A stretch of DNA of 64,000 nt from Bacillus sp. FJAT-45350 (GTDB lineage: Bacteria > Bacillota > Bacilli > Bacillales > NISU01), in contig NZ_NISU01000001.1 of the NCBI RefSeq assembly GCF_002335805.1, positions 1,496,079 to 1,560,078 of the forward strand. Reading direction: 5' to 3'. Positions 8,899-17,678 of this stretch are shown piece after piece (position 1 is the stretch's first letter; the number at the start of each line of letters is the position of its first letter). The notes under the pieces are model-generated. The model worked only from the letters and a program-made list of their open reading frames with translations, did no database searches and was not told the DNA's origin. Made by a program: the position numbers and the translations under genes.

Positions 8899-9201
8899 AT
8901 GCAACAAAACCCACAAGCACAACAAGCAGCTCAACAGGCTCAGCAAGCAGTACAACAAGCTCAACAGGCAGTTCAACAAGCGACACAACAAGCAAATCCT
9001 CAAGCTATTCAACAAGCTCAACAGCAATTACAACAAGCACAACAACAAATTCAACAAGCTCAAGGTAGTGCACAACCTGCTCAGCAACAACAATATCAAC
9101 AAGCTGCTCAACAAGTTCAACAGGCTGCTCAGCAATTACAGCAAGCACAACAACAGCAACAGCAGCAAATACAACAAAATCAAAACCAACAACAACAATA
9201 A
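8899..9201 (+). CDS. Glutamine/alanine-rich low-complexity protein
   Basis: A 100-residue protein of which 60 residues are Gln and 20 are Ala, with occasional Asn, Pro, Val, Ile and Leu. It is built from irregular QQAQQ/QQAVQQ units, has no Cys, Lys, Arg, Glu or Asp, and has no signal peptide or membrane segment. GGGAGG lies 10 nt before the ATG and a good terminator follows at 9220, so this is probably a genuine short transcription unit. Repeat periodicity favours helical or coiled-coil-like structure, but no function can be assigned. Most Gln codons are CAA, read by the tRNA-Gln(UUG) amplified at 60.2 kb. The opposite-strand and shifted ORFs here are repeat artefacts. Confidence 0.7.
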   Translation: MQQNPQAQQAAQQAQQAVQQAQQAVQQATQQANPQAIQQAQQQLQQAQQQIQQAQGSAQPAQQQQYQQAAQQVQQAAQQLQQAQQQQQQQIQQNQNQQQQ

Positions 9202-9219
9202 CGATAACGATAAATTTGC

Positions 9220-9252
9220 GAAAGGGCACCTTTTAACAGGAGCCCTTTCTTA
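9220..9252 (+). terminator. Terminator of the glutamine-rich gene
   Basis: GAAAGGGC and GCCCTTTC form an 8-bp stem with a 14-nt loop, followed by TTATTACTT, right after the stop at 9201. Confidence 0.75.
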
Positions 9253-9562
9253 TTACTTATTTACGTTAAACTTCATTGTTAATTGATATAAATCTTCGGC
9301 CATTTTTGCTAGTTCAATTGCAGTTGCGGCTGTTTCTTCTATGCCTGCCGCACTTTGTTCTGTTGACGTTACAATACTTTCAATAGCCTACACTGACTAA
9401 TTCCTTCGTTTGTATTTTTTTCATCATAAGTTGATTTTTCAAAGGAAGGTAGCAAATAAAAAAAGGTGAATGCTAGAAACATTAAAATTGGGATTGAACC
9501 AAGAATTAATAACTTTCCTTTCACTCCATCAATTTTTAATTTTCTTGTAAATTTTTAATCAT
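9253..9562 (-). pseudogene. Internally deleted methyl-accepting chemotaxis protein
   Basis: The minus strand carries both ends of a chemoreceptor but not its middle. From ATG 9562 come a few codons, then after a frameshift KIDGVKGKLLILGSIPILMF and a hydrophobic helix, i.e. an MCP N-terminus with its first TM. About 150 nt later, in another frame, comes AIESIVTSTEQSAAGIEETA, then ATAIELAKMAEDLYQLTMKF and a stop at 9253: the extreme C-terminus of an MCP signalling domain. A normal MCP needs roughly 500-650 residues, so several hundred codons have been lost. It is downstream of an intact PAS kinase on the same strand. This accounts for the sequence between the Gln-rich gene and 9.6 kb. Confidence 0.75.
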
Positions 9563-9668
9563 GTGAGTCCCCTTGCAACATTTATGCTAGTACTTTTGTT
9601 GGATCTAGCTTATTTAAACTAAGAGAAAGGTAATCGTAGAAACGGCAGTTGTCTCTTATAGAACATGA

Positions 9669-9709
9669 AAAAGCTCTCAAAAGATGGTAGTAATCTTTTG
9701 AAAGCTTTT
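9669..9709 (-). terminator. Terminator of the PAS histidine kinase
   Basis: AAAAGCTTTCAAAAGAT pairs with ATCTTTTGAGAGCTTTT on the minus strand (one mismatch), followed by TTCATG, just after the stop at 9724. Confidence 0.8.
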
Positions 9710-9723
9710 ATTAATGGTAGATA

Positions 9724-11184
9724 CTATAAGTTATTCAGCTGAGTAGATAAGACGACTTCTACTGTCGTACCTTCGCCTTCTTCACTAGAAATATGTATAG
9801 AGCCTTGATGATTTTCGATAATCTTAAAGCTTACCATCAGACCTATACCTGTCCCTTTTTCTTTTAATGTATAAAAAGGCTCACCTAATTTATGGATTCT
9901 ATCTTTAGGAATCCCACAACCATTGTCTTTAAATTGAATACTTATACTAGAATCTTTTATATTCTGAATAACGTCTATTACAATCTTTCCATTCGATTCA
10001 ACTGCATCTATTGAGTTTTGAAGAATATTAATAAACACTTGCTTTAATGCATTTGAATCACAAATTAACGGTGTAGGACCTACTACATTAAGGTCTATTT
10101 CTATTCCTTTTAATATAGCACTCGTCTTTTCTAGTGTAAGTACCTCTTCTAAAATAATTGATAAATCATTTTCAGCAAGGTTCATTCCCTGATGAGGTTT
10201 AGCAAGAGTGAGAAATTCATAAATAATTCTTTCTACACGATTAAGTTCAGTTTCAATTAAGGTGAAATGTTCCTCGTTAAACTCTTGGTATATCTTAAAT
10301 AATTGGATAAACCCTTTTATTGTTGTAAGTGGATTACGTATTTCATGTGCTACACCTGCTGCAAGCTCTCCAACAACTGATAGTTTATCTGATTTTTGTA
10401 AAAATTCTTCATACTTCTTTTTTTCTGTCACATCACGATTGATAAACTGTACTGCTAGTTTATCTTTGTAATAGATGCTTGCTGAAGTTGATTCATACTT
10501 ACGAATTTCACCATCGAGAGTTTTAACCTTGTAGTTTGAGAACACTTTTTTCGATTTGTCATTTTCCATTTCCACCAATTTACTTTTAAATACTTTATAA
10601 CTTTCAGGTAGTAAAAAGTCTTTAACGCACTTCCCAATTATTTCACTTTCATCTTTTGCACCAAACTGTTGTAAAAAAGCACTATTAACATATACCAACT
10701 TTTCATCACAATGGATACCTATGGCATCACTTGAGGACTCAACAATTGTACGATAACGCTTCTCGCTCTCGATTAAACTGTTTTCTTTCCAAGTACGATA
10801 CTTTTGTTCTAAGCTTTTCATTTTTGATATGTCCTGTATTTGTATTGATAGTATTTCTGAATTGTTAATTACAGCAACATCAACGATCGCCCAGATAATA
10901 TCGCCATTTTTATGTATGTACCTTTTTTCAATTTGAAAGCTATTTATTTTCTTATTTTGTATGTCATTATATAATTGTTTATTTTTGTAAATATCATCTG
11001 GATGAGTGAGTTCTTTATACGAACTATTAATCAGTTCATTTTCTGTACAGCCGAATAGCTCACAGAAGGTATTGTTCACTTCTAATAAAACCCCTTTGGA
11101 AGTTGCAAATCCCATTCCTATCGAAGCGGTTTGAAAGGCAGTTTTATATAAGTTATGTTTGTCTATTGCTACTTCAGGTAACAT
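9724..11184 (-). CDS. PAS-PAS sensor histidine kinase (soluble, sporulation-kinase-like)
   Basis: A 486-residue cytoplasmic kinase with no membrane segment. PAS 1 is at about residues 14-120 (FATSKGVLLEVNNTFCELFG), PAS 2 at about 143-255 with a following DVTEKKKYEE, then a HisKA dimerisation domain with the phospho-acceptor His280 in AAGVAHEIRNPLTTIKGFIQ, and an HATPase_c domain with N (QNSIDAVE), G1 (DNGCGIP) and G2 (GTGIGL) boxes. Bacillus KinA/KinE-type sporulation kinases have this architecture, so a phosphorelay input is plausible, but no partner response regulator is adjacent. GGGAGGGTG precedes the ATG at 11184. It is an orphan kinase. Confidence 0.88.
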   Translation of the reverse strand: MLPEVAIDKHNLYKTAFQTASIGMGFATSKGVLLEVNNTFCELFGCTENELINSSYKELTHPDDIYKNKQLYNDIQNKKINSFQIEKRYIHKNGDIIWAIVDVAVINNSEILSIQIQDISKMKSLEQKYRTWKENSLIESEKRYRTIVESSSDAIGIHCDEKLVYVNSAFLQQFGAKDESEIIGKCVKDFLLPESYKVFKSKLVEMENDKSKKVFSNYKVKTLDGEIRKYESTSASIYYKDKLAVQFINRDVTEKKKYEEFLQKSDKLSVVGELAAGVAHEIRNPLTTIKGFIQLFKIYQEFNEEHFTLIETELNRVERIIYEFLTLAKPHQGMNLAENDLSIILEEVLTLEKTSAILKGIEIDLNVVGPTPLICDSNALKQVFINILQNSIDAVESNGKIVIDVIQNIKDSSISIQFKDNGCGIPKDRIHKLGEPFYTLKEKGTGIGLMVSFKIIENHQGSIHISSEEGEGTTVEVVLSTQLNNL

Positions 11185-11303
11185 TATGTCACCCTCCCCA
11201 TAAAACTTGATATCCCTATTTTAAGTCTTATCTAGCTTTTCATCTACTCTTTTCTACAATTTTTGTAAAAATCAAACGGAGCATTCCATAGATTTGCGTA
11301 TAG

Positions 11304-11341
11304 AAAGAGGATGTACAAAATAATAGAGTAACACCCTCTTT
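11304..11341 (-). terminator. Terminator of the methionine gamma-lyase gene
   Basis: AAAGAGGGTG pairs with CATCCTCTTT on the minus strand, 14 nt after the stop at 11355, with a modest T content afterwards. Confidence 0.55.
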
Positions 11342-11354
11342 AAAATATTTCCAG

Positions 11355-12542
11355 CTATATAGCTTCTAGAGCTTGCTTTAAATCTGACCAAATATCTTTT
11401 CGTGATTCAAGCCCTACTGAAAGACGGAGCAATTCATTTGAAATCCCCATCTTTTGTCTCTCTTTTTCTGGTACAACGGCATGTGTCATTGAAGCAGGAT
11501 GCTGAATTAATGTTTCTGCATCTCCTAGACTTACTGCAATTTTGATTAGTTTTAATTGATTTACGACTTTCACCGTATCATCATACGTACCGTTTACCTC
11601 AAATGAAAGAAGACCACCTCCAGAGTTCATTTGTTTCTTTGCTAAGTGAGAGTCTTGGTTTTCTTTGTCACCTGGATAGTAGACTGCTTTTACATTTGGA
11701 TGAGATTTAAGTTTTTTACAAAGTTTTCTTGCATTTTCGCAATGTCGTTCCATTCTTACTGATAATGACTTAATCCCACGAATTAACAGCCATGCATCAA
11801 ATGGAGCCATGACTCCTCCTATATCCTTTTGTGCCCCCTTCTTTAAGTTGGCAATTACATCTTTCTCTCCGACGACAATCCCACCAATTACATCCCCGTG
11901 TCCTCCAAGATATTTTGTCGCACTATGAACGACTAAATCACAACCGAATTCAAGTGGCTTTTGTAAATATGGCGTTGCAAAGGTATTATCGACAATAACT
12001 TTAATCCCTTTTTCTTTAGCGACTGCTGCAACCATCTTTAAATCAACAAGCTTCATTGTTGGGTTAATCGGTGTTTCTATATAGATACATGTTGTATTTT
12101 CTTTGATAGAGGCTTCAATTTCCTCTCTCGTCGTTAAATTTGAAAAGGTGTAGTCTATATTATATTTTTCATATAGAAGCTGTAAAAGACCAAAAGTACA
12201 ACCGTAAATACCTTTCGAACAAAGGATATGGTCATTCGCTCTTGTTAAACCAATTAAAACAGCTGATACTGCAGCCATACCTGAAGCAAATGCAAGGCCG
12301 GCTTCACCGCCCTCTAGTTCAGCCATACGTTCTTCTAATACGTTCACTGTCGGGTTAGAAAGCCTCGAGTACATATAGCCATCTTCTCTTCCAGCAAATC
12401 GATTAGCTCCTTGCTCCAAAGTTGAAAAAGTAAATGTTGATGTTTGATAAATAGGTGGAGTTAGACTATCTAAATGTTGTTTGGAATTGTAGCCAGAATG
12501 AATAGCCTTCGTTTCAAATTGATGCTTCTCCTTTTTCTTCAT
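11355..12542 (-). CDS. Methionine gamma-lyase / trans-sulfuration PLP enzyme
   Basis: From ATG 12542 the protein has 395 residues. It belongs to the Cys/Met-metabolism PLP family: SRLSNPTVNVLEERMAELEG (about 59-78), ASGMAAVSAVL at the phosphate-binding loop, the PLP lysine in HSATKYLGGHGD (Lys210), and a cysteine at 115 in GIYGCTFGL, matching the active-site Cys that distinguishes methionine gamma-lyase (methionine to methanethiol, oxobutyrate and ammonia). O-acetylhomoserine sulfhydrylase or cystathionine gamma-synthase are alternatives. The open frame extends to 12620, but AGGGGG with 6-nt spacing favours 12542. A PatB-like C-S lyase is 1.3 kb away. Confidence 0.85.
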   Translation of the reverse strand: MKKKEKHQFETKAIHSGYNSKQHLDSLTPPIYQTSTFTFSTLEQGANRFAGREDGYMYSRLSNPTVNVLEERMAELEGGEAGLAFASGMAAVSAVLIGLTRANDHILCSKGIYGCTFGLLQLLYEKYNIDYTFSNLTTREEIEASIKENTTCIYIETPINPTMKLVDLKMVAAVAKEKGIKVIVDNTFATPYLQKPLEFGCDLVVHSATKYLGGHGDVIGGIVVGEKDVIANLKKGAQKDIGGVMAPFDAWLLIRGIKSLSVRMERHCENARKLCKKLKSHPNVKAVYYPGDKENQDSHLAKKQMNSGGGLLSFEVNGTYDDTVKVVNQLKLIKIAVSLGDAETLIQHPASMTHAVVPEKERQKMGISNELLRLSVGLESRKDIWSDLKQALEAI

Positions 12543-12644
12543 CCTCATCCCCCTAACTGTTATAGTATGAAAACGCTTTCTCTCCGGTAATATATTTATA
12601 TTATTAAAAATTGAACACAATACCGAAAACTTCTATAACAAAAA

Positions 12645-12680
12645 AGTGTTCCATACGGTCGATTTTACCTTTGGAACACT
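12645..12680 (-). terminator. Terminator of panE-like gene
   Basis: AGTGTTCCA and TGGAACACT form a 9-bp stem followed on the minus strand by TTTTTTG, directly after the stop at 12700. Confidence 0.75.
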
Positions 12681-12699
12681 CCTGAATCTCTGGTATATT

Positions 12700-13641
12700 C
12701 TACGAGTTGACAGAACCTTCTTGTCGTTTCCTTTTTACCTCATATACTTTTAAATTTTGATACACAACATGTAATAACGGCGCATCAATATTATATTTTT
12801 GTGCTAGATTTAATAAGTATCCTTGTAAATGGTCACCCTCAGTTACGTACCCTTTTTCCATGTCTCTCTGCATTGAAGATTTCGTTTCATAAGATACTTT
12901 TTCCAATAAAATCAAATGCTTACTTACAATATCATCTGCAAGTGGCGCCTGATGAGCGAGCATAATCGATGCAATTTCAGAAAAAAGGTTTTGAACAAAA
13001 TCTTTGCCGCCGTCACTTTCAAAGATTGAACCAACTGGAGCCCTCATTAAAGTAGTCATACTTGACATAGCTGCAATTAATAAATATTTATGCCACATTT
13101 CTTGTTCAATAAATGAACTTCGTTTAAATGACGCTTTTGTTCCACTTAGTACATCTTCAATTTTTTTTATTCGTTCAGTTTCTTTATTTTCAAATTCACC
13201 AAAAGTGACTTGGTCACCTTTACTCGTATGTACAATATGCCCTTGTTTATTTAATGTAGTTTCAATAAAGCACAATCCACCTATAACATTTTCTAAGCCA
13301 AATTCTTGTTGTAATGTTGGTAGGTGCCCTATTCCGTTTAATAATGGCAAAATGACTGTATTCTCACCTACAAACGGTTTAATGTCTTGTATTGCAGCGG
13401 CTAAGTGATAGGCTTTTGTTGAAAATAAAATTAAATCGAATGGTTCAGTCTTATCAGATGCCGTAACAACGTTAGGTCGGCATGTAAAATCGCCATTTAT
13501 ACTTTGTATGACTAATCCATCTTTCTCTAACTCTCCCTTTCTCCGTGTTCGAACTAGGAATGTTACATCTTCTCCTTTTTCTACTAATCTACCACCGAAA
13601 TATCCACCAACGCCCCCTGCACCAACAACTAAAATTCTCAT
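12700..13641 (-). CDS. panE: 2-dehydropantoate 2-reductase (ketopantoate reductase)
   Basis: A 313-residue NADPH-dependent reductase of the ApbA/PanE family, making pantoate for pantothenate and coenzyme A. The N-terminal Rossmann loop ILVVGAGGVGGYFGGRL is at residues 3-19, LILFSTKAYHLAAAI carries the conserved KAY (Lys near 74), LPLLNGIGHL the conserved NG, and EQEMWHKYLLIAAMSS the helical domain's WxKYL motif with the catalytic-type Lys. The track-length frame begins at 13680, but ATG 13641 has AAGGAG 9 nt upstream and starts exactly at the dinucleotide fold. Bacilli often carry several paralogues, so another 2-oxoacid substrate is possible. Confidence 0.85.
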   Translation of the reverse strand: MRILVVGAGGVGGYFGGRLVEKGEDVTFLVRTRRKGELEKDGLVIQSINGDFTCRPNVVTASDKTEPFDLILFSTKAYHLAAAIQDIKPFVGENTVILPLLNGIGHLPTLQQEFGLENVIGGLCFIETTLNKQGHIVHTSKGDQVTFGEFENKETERIKKIEDVLSGTKASFKRSSFIEQEMWHKYLLIAAMSSMTTLMRAPVGSIFESDGGKDFVQNLFSEIASIMLAHQAPLADDIVSKHLILLEKVSYETKSSMQRDMEKGYVTEGDHLQGYLLNLAQKYNIDAPLLHVVYQNLKVYEVKRKRQEGSVNS

Positions 13642-13799
13642 AATTATTTCTCCTTCCAATCCAGAATGAATGCTTTTCATTATATTTTACCAATTTTCCG
13701 ATAATATCGCTATAAAAGAAAAATTAAAAGCAAGTTCTTCATTGGTTCGTTGTTTATATGGTAGGATGGAATAAATTACAAAGAAGGAGTGTTGAGTGC

Positions 13800-14981
13800 A
13801 TGAGTGAATATTCTTTTGATAAAGTCGTTGAACGAAGAAATACAGGCTCTGCCAAGTGGGATATGGTTGATACTCTTTATCGTGGTAAGGACCTTTTACC
13901 ATTTTGGGTTGCTGATATGGATTTTAAAGTCCCTACGGAAGTGATAGATGCTCTCCAACAAAAAGTATCTCACGGTGTTTTTGGTTATCCTGCACATTCT
14001 CCAAGTGCAAATAGTGCTGTTATAAACTGGTTAGCGACTCATTTTCATTGGAACATAGAAGCACAGTCTATTCTTTTTACGTCAGGTATCATCCCGACAA
14101 TTAACAACATCATACAAGCTTTTTCAAATGAGGGTGACGAGATTATCATTCAAACTCCTGTATATCCCCCTTTCTATCAGCTTGTGACGAATAATAATCG
14201 AGAATTAGTTAAAAACCCATTGAAATATGAACAAGGTACATACAAGATGGATTTCGAACATCTAGAATCAGTTATTAGTGACAATACAAAAATGCTGATT
14301 TTGTGTAGTCCTCATAATCCAGTAGGGCGGGTTTGGAAAAAGGATGAGCTTGAACAATTAGCTGATATTTGCAAACGCCATAATTTACTTGTTATTTCAG
14401 ATGAGATTCATGCAGATCTACTATATGACGGACATTCACATACTCCTATCGCTTCTGTATCCGAAGATATGGCAAAACGTACGTTCACTTGCTTAACTCC
14501 TAGTAAATCATTCAATCTTGCGGAATTTCATACGTCTTATGTAGTTATTGAGGAAGTTGAACTTAGATCACGTTTAAAAAAGCATTTAGCTATTCAATTT
14601 CAAAATACAACAAATTCCTTTGGTGAAATTGTGACTGAAGCAGCTTATACGTATGGTGAAAGCTGGCTCAAGGAACTTCGAATGTATTTAAAAGGAAATT
14701 ATGATTTCGTTAAAGCGTATTTTGAAAAACATATACCATTACTATCGATTATTAAGCCAGAAGGAACTTATCTACTCTGGATTGATTGTAGTAAATTAGA
14801 GCTTTCATCTACAGAAAGAAAACGATGGTTAGTAGAAGATGCTAAAGTTGCTCTAAATCATGGGCCAACATTTGGAGAAGAGGGAGAATCGTTTGAACGA
14901 ATGAATATTGCTTGCCCAAGAAAAACGCTTGAAGAAGGTCTGGAGAGAATTCATAGGGCTTATCAAAAGTTAAATAAATAA
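13800..14981 (+). CDS. patB: PatB/MalY-type cystathionine beta-lyase (class I/II aminotransferase fold)
   Basis: A 393-residue PLP enzyme of the MalY/PatB family, which cleaves C-S bonds of cystathionine or cysteine conjugates and is sometimes also a regulator. Seen: LPFWVADMDFKVPTEVIDAL at the N-terminus, a family hallmark; the LTPSKSFNLAEFHTSYVV block holding the Schiff-base lysine (about residue 238); VISDEIHADLLY binding the pyridine ring; and a terminal MNIACPRKTLEEGLERI containing the carboxylate Arg. ATG 13800 follows AAGAAGGAG; an upstream in-frame start at 13758 lacks a ribosome site. It is divergent from panE and faces the fabG-like gene across a shared terminator. With the gamma-lyase nearby it suggests sulfur amino acid salvage. 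Confidence 0.88.
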   Translation: MSEYSFDKVVERRNTGSAKWDMVDTLYRGKDLLPFWVADMDFKVPTEVIDALQQKVSHGVFGYPAHSPSANSAVINWLATHFHWNIEAQSILFTSGIIPTINNIIQAFSNEGDEIIIQTPVYPPFYQLVTNNNRELVKNPLKYEQGTYKMDFEHLESVISDNTKMLILCSPHNPVGRVWKKDELEQLADICKRHNLLVISDEIHADLLYDGHSHTPIASVSEDMAKRTFTCLTPSKSFNLAEFHTSYVVIEEVELRSRLKKHLAIQFQNTTNSFGEIVTEAAYTYGESWLKELRMYLKGNYDFVKAYFEKHIPLLSIIKPEGTYLLWIDCSKLELSSTERKRWLVEDAKVALNHGPTFGEEGESFERMNIACPRKTLEEGLERIHRAYQKLNK

Positions 14982-14990
14982 ATAAATAAA

Positions 14991-15027
14991 AAATGGGCGA
15001 ATTCACCTTCAAATGAATTCGCCCATT
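14991..15027. terminator. Bidirectional terminator between patB and the SDR gene
   Basis: AATGGGCGAATTCA and TGAATTCGCCCATT form a perfect 14-bp stem with an 8-nt loop. The A run on its left gives a U tail on the minus transcript, so it best serves the SDR gene, and it also lies just after patB. Confidence 0.85.
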
Positions 15028-15040
15028 CCTTGTAAGAAAC

Positions 15041-15784
15041 TTATTGTGCTGTATAGCCACCATCAACTAAAAGATTAGCTCCCGTAATAAAGCTTGCATC
15101 ATCAGAAGCTAGGAATGTAACAGCTTTGGCTACTTCCTCTGATTTACCAAGACGCCCAATTGGATGAAGTGAGATTAAATGGTTCTTCATCTCATCATCT
15201 AGTTGGTCAAGTAAAGGTGTATCAATATAACCTGGACAAACTGCATTCACACGAATATTTTCTTTCGCATACTCAACAGCTAATGCTCTTGTTAAATTAA
15301 CTACGCCACCTTTTGAAGCTGCGTAAGGAGCAGTTTGTGCCTGACCAACATGACCTAAAATTGAAGCATTATTTACAATACTTCCGCCACCATTTTTTTG
15401 CATAGCTTTAATTGAATGTTTTGCTGCTAGGAAAACACCATCTAAATTAATAGAGACAACTCTTCTCCATTCCTCAAGTGATAAATCAGCAGTTGGGCTT
15501 AACGCTCCAATACCAGCATTATTAAAGAGAATGTCTAGTTTTCCAAACTTAGACATCGTTGTGTCGATCATCTTTTCAATATGAGCTTCATTTGATACGT
15601 CAACATGAACATAAACAGCTACTACTTCCTCTTCGTTTAACTCTTGAACTAGTTTATTACCAAGCTCGTCATTTAAATCCGCAATAACGACCTTTGCCCC
15701 TTCCTTCACCATCTCACGTGCTGCATATTCTCCAATTCCACTTGAACCACCAGTAATAATAGCAACTTTATCTTGTAATCTCAT
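15041..15784 (-). CDS. Short-chain dehydrogenase/reductase (FabG-like)
   Basis: A 247-residue classical SDR. TGGSSGIGEYAARE (11-24) is the NAD(P) glycine motif, NNAG at 88-91, and the catalytic Ser141, Tyr154 and Lys158 (YAASK) are all present, followed by NVRVN-like ENIRVNAVCPGYIDTPLL. Such enzymes reduce or oxidise acyl, sugar or steroid-like carbonyls; an acidic residue after strand beta-2 (VVIADLND) favours NAD(H). It is 12 nt downstream of the divergent ThiF-like gene and so probably co-transcribed with it, away from any fatty-acid genes. Function beyond oxidoreductase is not assigned. Confidence 0.85.
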   Translation of the reverse strand: MRLQDKVAIITGGSSGIGEYAAREMVKEGAKVVIADLNDELGNKLVQELNEEEVVAVYVHVDVSNEAHIEKMIDTTMSKFGKLDILFNNAGIGALSPTADLSLEEWRRVVSINLDGVFLAAKHSIKAMQKNGGGSIVNNASILGHVGQAQTAPYAASKGGVVNLTRALAVEYAKENIRVNAVCPGYIDTPLLDQLDDEMKNHLISLHPIGRLGKSEEVAKAVTFLASDDASFITGANLLVDGGYTAQ

Positions 15785-15796
15785 CTAAATCTCCCC

Positions 15797-16546
15797 TTAT
15801 TGTAGACTTCTTTTATTTCTTTTGTTATAGCACTGGCATAGCAGACATTTTTCATTTGGCTTGGGACGCTCTACTTCTTTAACAGAATTCTCCCAACCAT
15901 CAATTGTGAGAATAGTTCTGCGTAATGCATCTTTTTTCCCAATTAAATACTTCATTCCCTCTATCGCTTGATAAGAAGCAATAATATCCGTAACTGGTCC
16001 AAATAAGTCCATACTAACATCGTTAAATATGCTATGTAAGCGTAAGCATTCTAGGCAAGCGGTTTGTTCAGGTATAAATGTTACTTGCCTACCAGTTGAT
16101 CCTTTGACAGTTCCGTAAATAAAAGGAAGAGCATTGTTATAACAGTAGGTACTTAGTAAGCTACATACTTCGGAATTGTTAGTTCCATTGAATACTAAAT
16201 CAATTCCGTCGCATACTTCCTTTATATTACTTTCTGTAAGTTCTTTGTAAATTCCTTCTATTATAATGGAAGAATTTACTATTTTTAAACTTTGTATTAC
16301 TGTTTGTACTTTTTGTACGGTTATTTTTTCTCTATTAAAAAGATTTGGTTGAGCAGGAGTCTCTGGGCGAAGAGTGTCTTTATCGACAATACGTATAGAG
16401 CCAACGCCTGCGCGTACCAAATGGTTGGCAAGCACAATACCTAATGAACCCATTCCGACTATGAGTACCTTACTTTGGTTAAGCTTTTCCTGACCATCTT
16501 TTCCAATATGGCTAAATAAGATTTGTCGAGAATATCTTTGGTCCAT
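15797..16546 (-). CDS. Divergent ThiF/MoeB-family E1-like protein
   Basis: A 249-residue member of the ThiF/MoeB/HesA fold. It keeps RYSRQILFSHIG at the N-terminus, the nucleotide-binding VLIVGMGSLGIVLANHLVRAG (29-49) and IRIVDKDTL, plus two cysteine pairs (CLECLR and CLLCQC) that would hold zinc. The usual SNLQRQ arginine-finger segment is replaced by PAQPNLFNRE, and the usual D-x-T/R-D-N adenylation motif reads FNGTNNSE, losing its first Asp. The true MoeB seems to be the gene at 23702, so this may be specialised or inactive as an adenylyltransferase. It lies between moaA and the SDR gene, 12 nt from the latter. AGGAGG supports ATG 16546. Confidence 0.75.
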   Translation of the reverse strand: MDQRYSRQILFSHIGKDGQEKLNQSKVLIVGMGSLGIVLANHLVRAGVGSIRIVDKDTLRPETPAQPNLFNREKITVQKVQTVIQSLKIVNSSIIIEGIYKELTESNIKEVCDGIDLVFNGTNNSEVCSLLSTYCYNNALPFIYGTVKGSTGRQVTFIPEQTACLECLRLHSIFNDVSMDLFGPVTDIIASYQAIEGMKYLIGKKDALRRTILTIDGWENSVKEVERPKPNEKCLLCQCYNKRNKRSLQ

Positions 16547-16569
16547 TCTCTTTTTCCTCCTAGTTATGA

Positions 16570-16604
16570 GTGTCCCAAAAGTCGACTGTTCCCTTTTGGG
16601 ACAC
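16570..16604 (-). terminator. Hairpin between moaA and the ThiF-like gene
   Basis: GTGTCCCAAAAG and CTTTTGGGACAC form a perfect 12-bp stem with an 11-nt loop. There is little T run after it, so it could be an attenuator or an RNA-stability element as well as a weak terminator. Confidence 0.5.
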
Positions 16605-16624
16605 CATCCAGGTATGCATAAACA

Positions 16625-17650
16625 TTATCCACCGATATGAGACATTTCAACTTTTTTTCTATTATTTAATTCAGGGGTTTCTTTTAATCTAATTTCCGAA
16701 TAGTTGTCATCACGCTTGTTCCAAATTCCAGTAAGTAAATTAAGTAACTCCTCGTCACTAGCTCCCTTTCTAAGAGGGGTTTGAATATCCTTACCTGACG
16801 AGGAAAACAAACACGTATATAAATGCCCTTCCGCTGAAAGTCTAGCTCTTGTACACGATGAACAAAACGCCTGAGTAACAGAAGAAATTACACCTACCTC
16901 ATTAGATTCTCCTATATAACGATAGCGACTTGCTACCTCTCCATAGTAATTTGGATCAATCGGTTCAAGAGGCATCTCCTCATTAATCATTTGGATGATA
17001 TCCTTACTAGGAACGACATTTTCAAGCTTCCAACCATTTGTATTTCCAACATCCATAAATTCGATGAAACGTAAAATAATTCCTTTGTCGCGGAAATAGC
17101 GTGCCATTGGTAGAATATCTGCTTCGTTACTTCCCTTTTGAACGACCATATTTATTTTCACTTTTAAACCAACAGCTAATGCTGCATCAATTCCGTCTAG
17201 TACGCTCTGAACAGAATAATCTCGTCCGTTAATTTTGCCGAAGCGTTCATCATCAAGACTATCTAAACTTATTGAGACTCGGTGTAATCCAACTTGTTTT
17301 AGCTTTTCAGCGTGTTTAGGTAGTAATGAACCATTTGTTGTCATCGCAATATCTTGGATACCATCAACCTCTGAAAGCATTTGAATTAAAAGGTGCAAGT
17401 CCTTTCTCATTAATGGTTCTCCACCAGTAATGCGTAACTTTTCAACACCGAGCTTAGAAAAAAGCTTTGTTAATCGGACAATTTCTTCAAAACTTAGAAG
17501 TCTGTCCTGTGGTAGGAATTGAAAATCAGGTCCAAATATCTCTGAGGGCATACAATAACTACATCGAAAATTGCATTTATCAGTAACAGATATTCTTAAA
17601 TCACGGAGAGGTCTTTTTTTTGCATCGATTGCGTTTCTTGATTTGTTCAT
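16625..17650 (-). CDS. moaA: GTP 3',8-cyclase MoaA (molybdopterin biosynthesis)
   Basis: A 341-residue radical-SAM enzyme for the first step of pyranopterin synthesis, converting GTP to cyclic pyranopterin precursor together with MoaC. Seen: the SAM-cluster motif CNFRCSYC (Cys26, 30, 33), [10 protein letters not shown], the substrate-side 4Fe-4S cysteines 263, 266 and 280 in [10 protein letters not shown]...C, and the terminal Gly-Gly needed for activity. All catalytic features are intact. The start ATG 17650 follows GAGGTGG. It is 28 nt downstream of the fused moeA and belongs to the same minus-strand operon. No moaC is in this window. Confidence 0.95.
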   Translation of the reverse strand: MNKSRNAIDAKKRPLRDLRISVTDKCNFRCSYCMPSEIFGPDFQFLPQDRLLSFEEIVRLTKLFSKLGVEKLRITGGEPLMRKDLHLLIQMLSEVDGIQDIAMTTNGSLLPKHAEKLKQVGLHRVSISLDSLDDERFGKINGRDYSVQSVLDGIDAALAVGLKVKINMVVQKGSNEADILPMARYFRDKGIILRFIEFMDVGNTNGWKLENVVPSKDIIQMINEEMPLEPIDPNYYGEVASRYRYIGESNEVGVISSVTQAFCSSCTRARLSAEGHLYTCLFSSSGKDIQTPLRKGASDEELLNLLTGIWNKRDDNYSEIRLKETPELNNRKKVEMSHIGG

Positions 17651-17678
17651 TTCATTTCCACCTCTCTATCAAAGTAAT

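Noticed and set aside
9005-9286. Minus-strand and shifted-frame ORFs over the glutamine-rich gene
   Set aside because: They are translations of the CAA/CAG repeat in other frames, without ribosome sites; only the +8899 frame has start, ribosome site and terminator.
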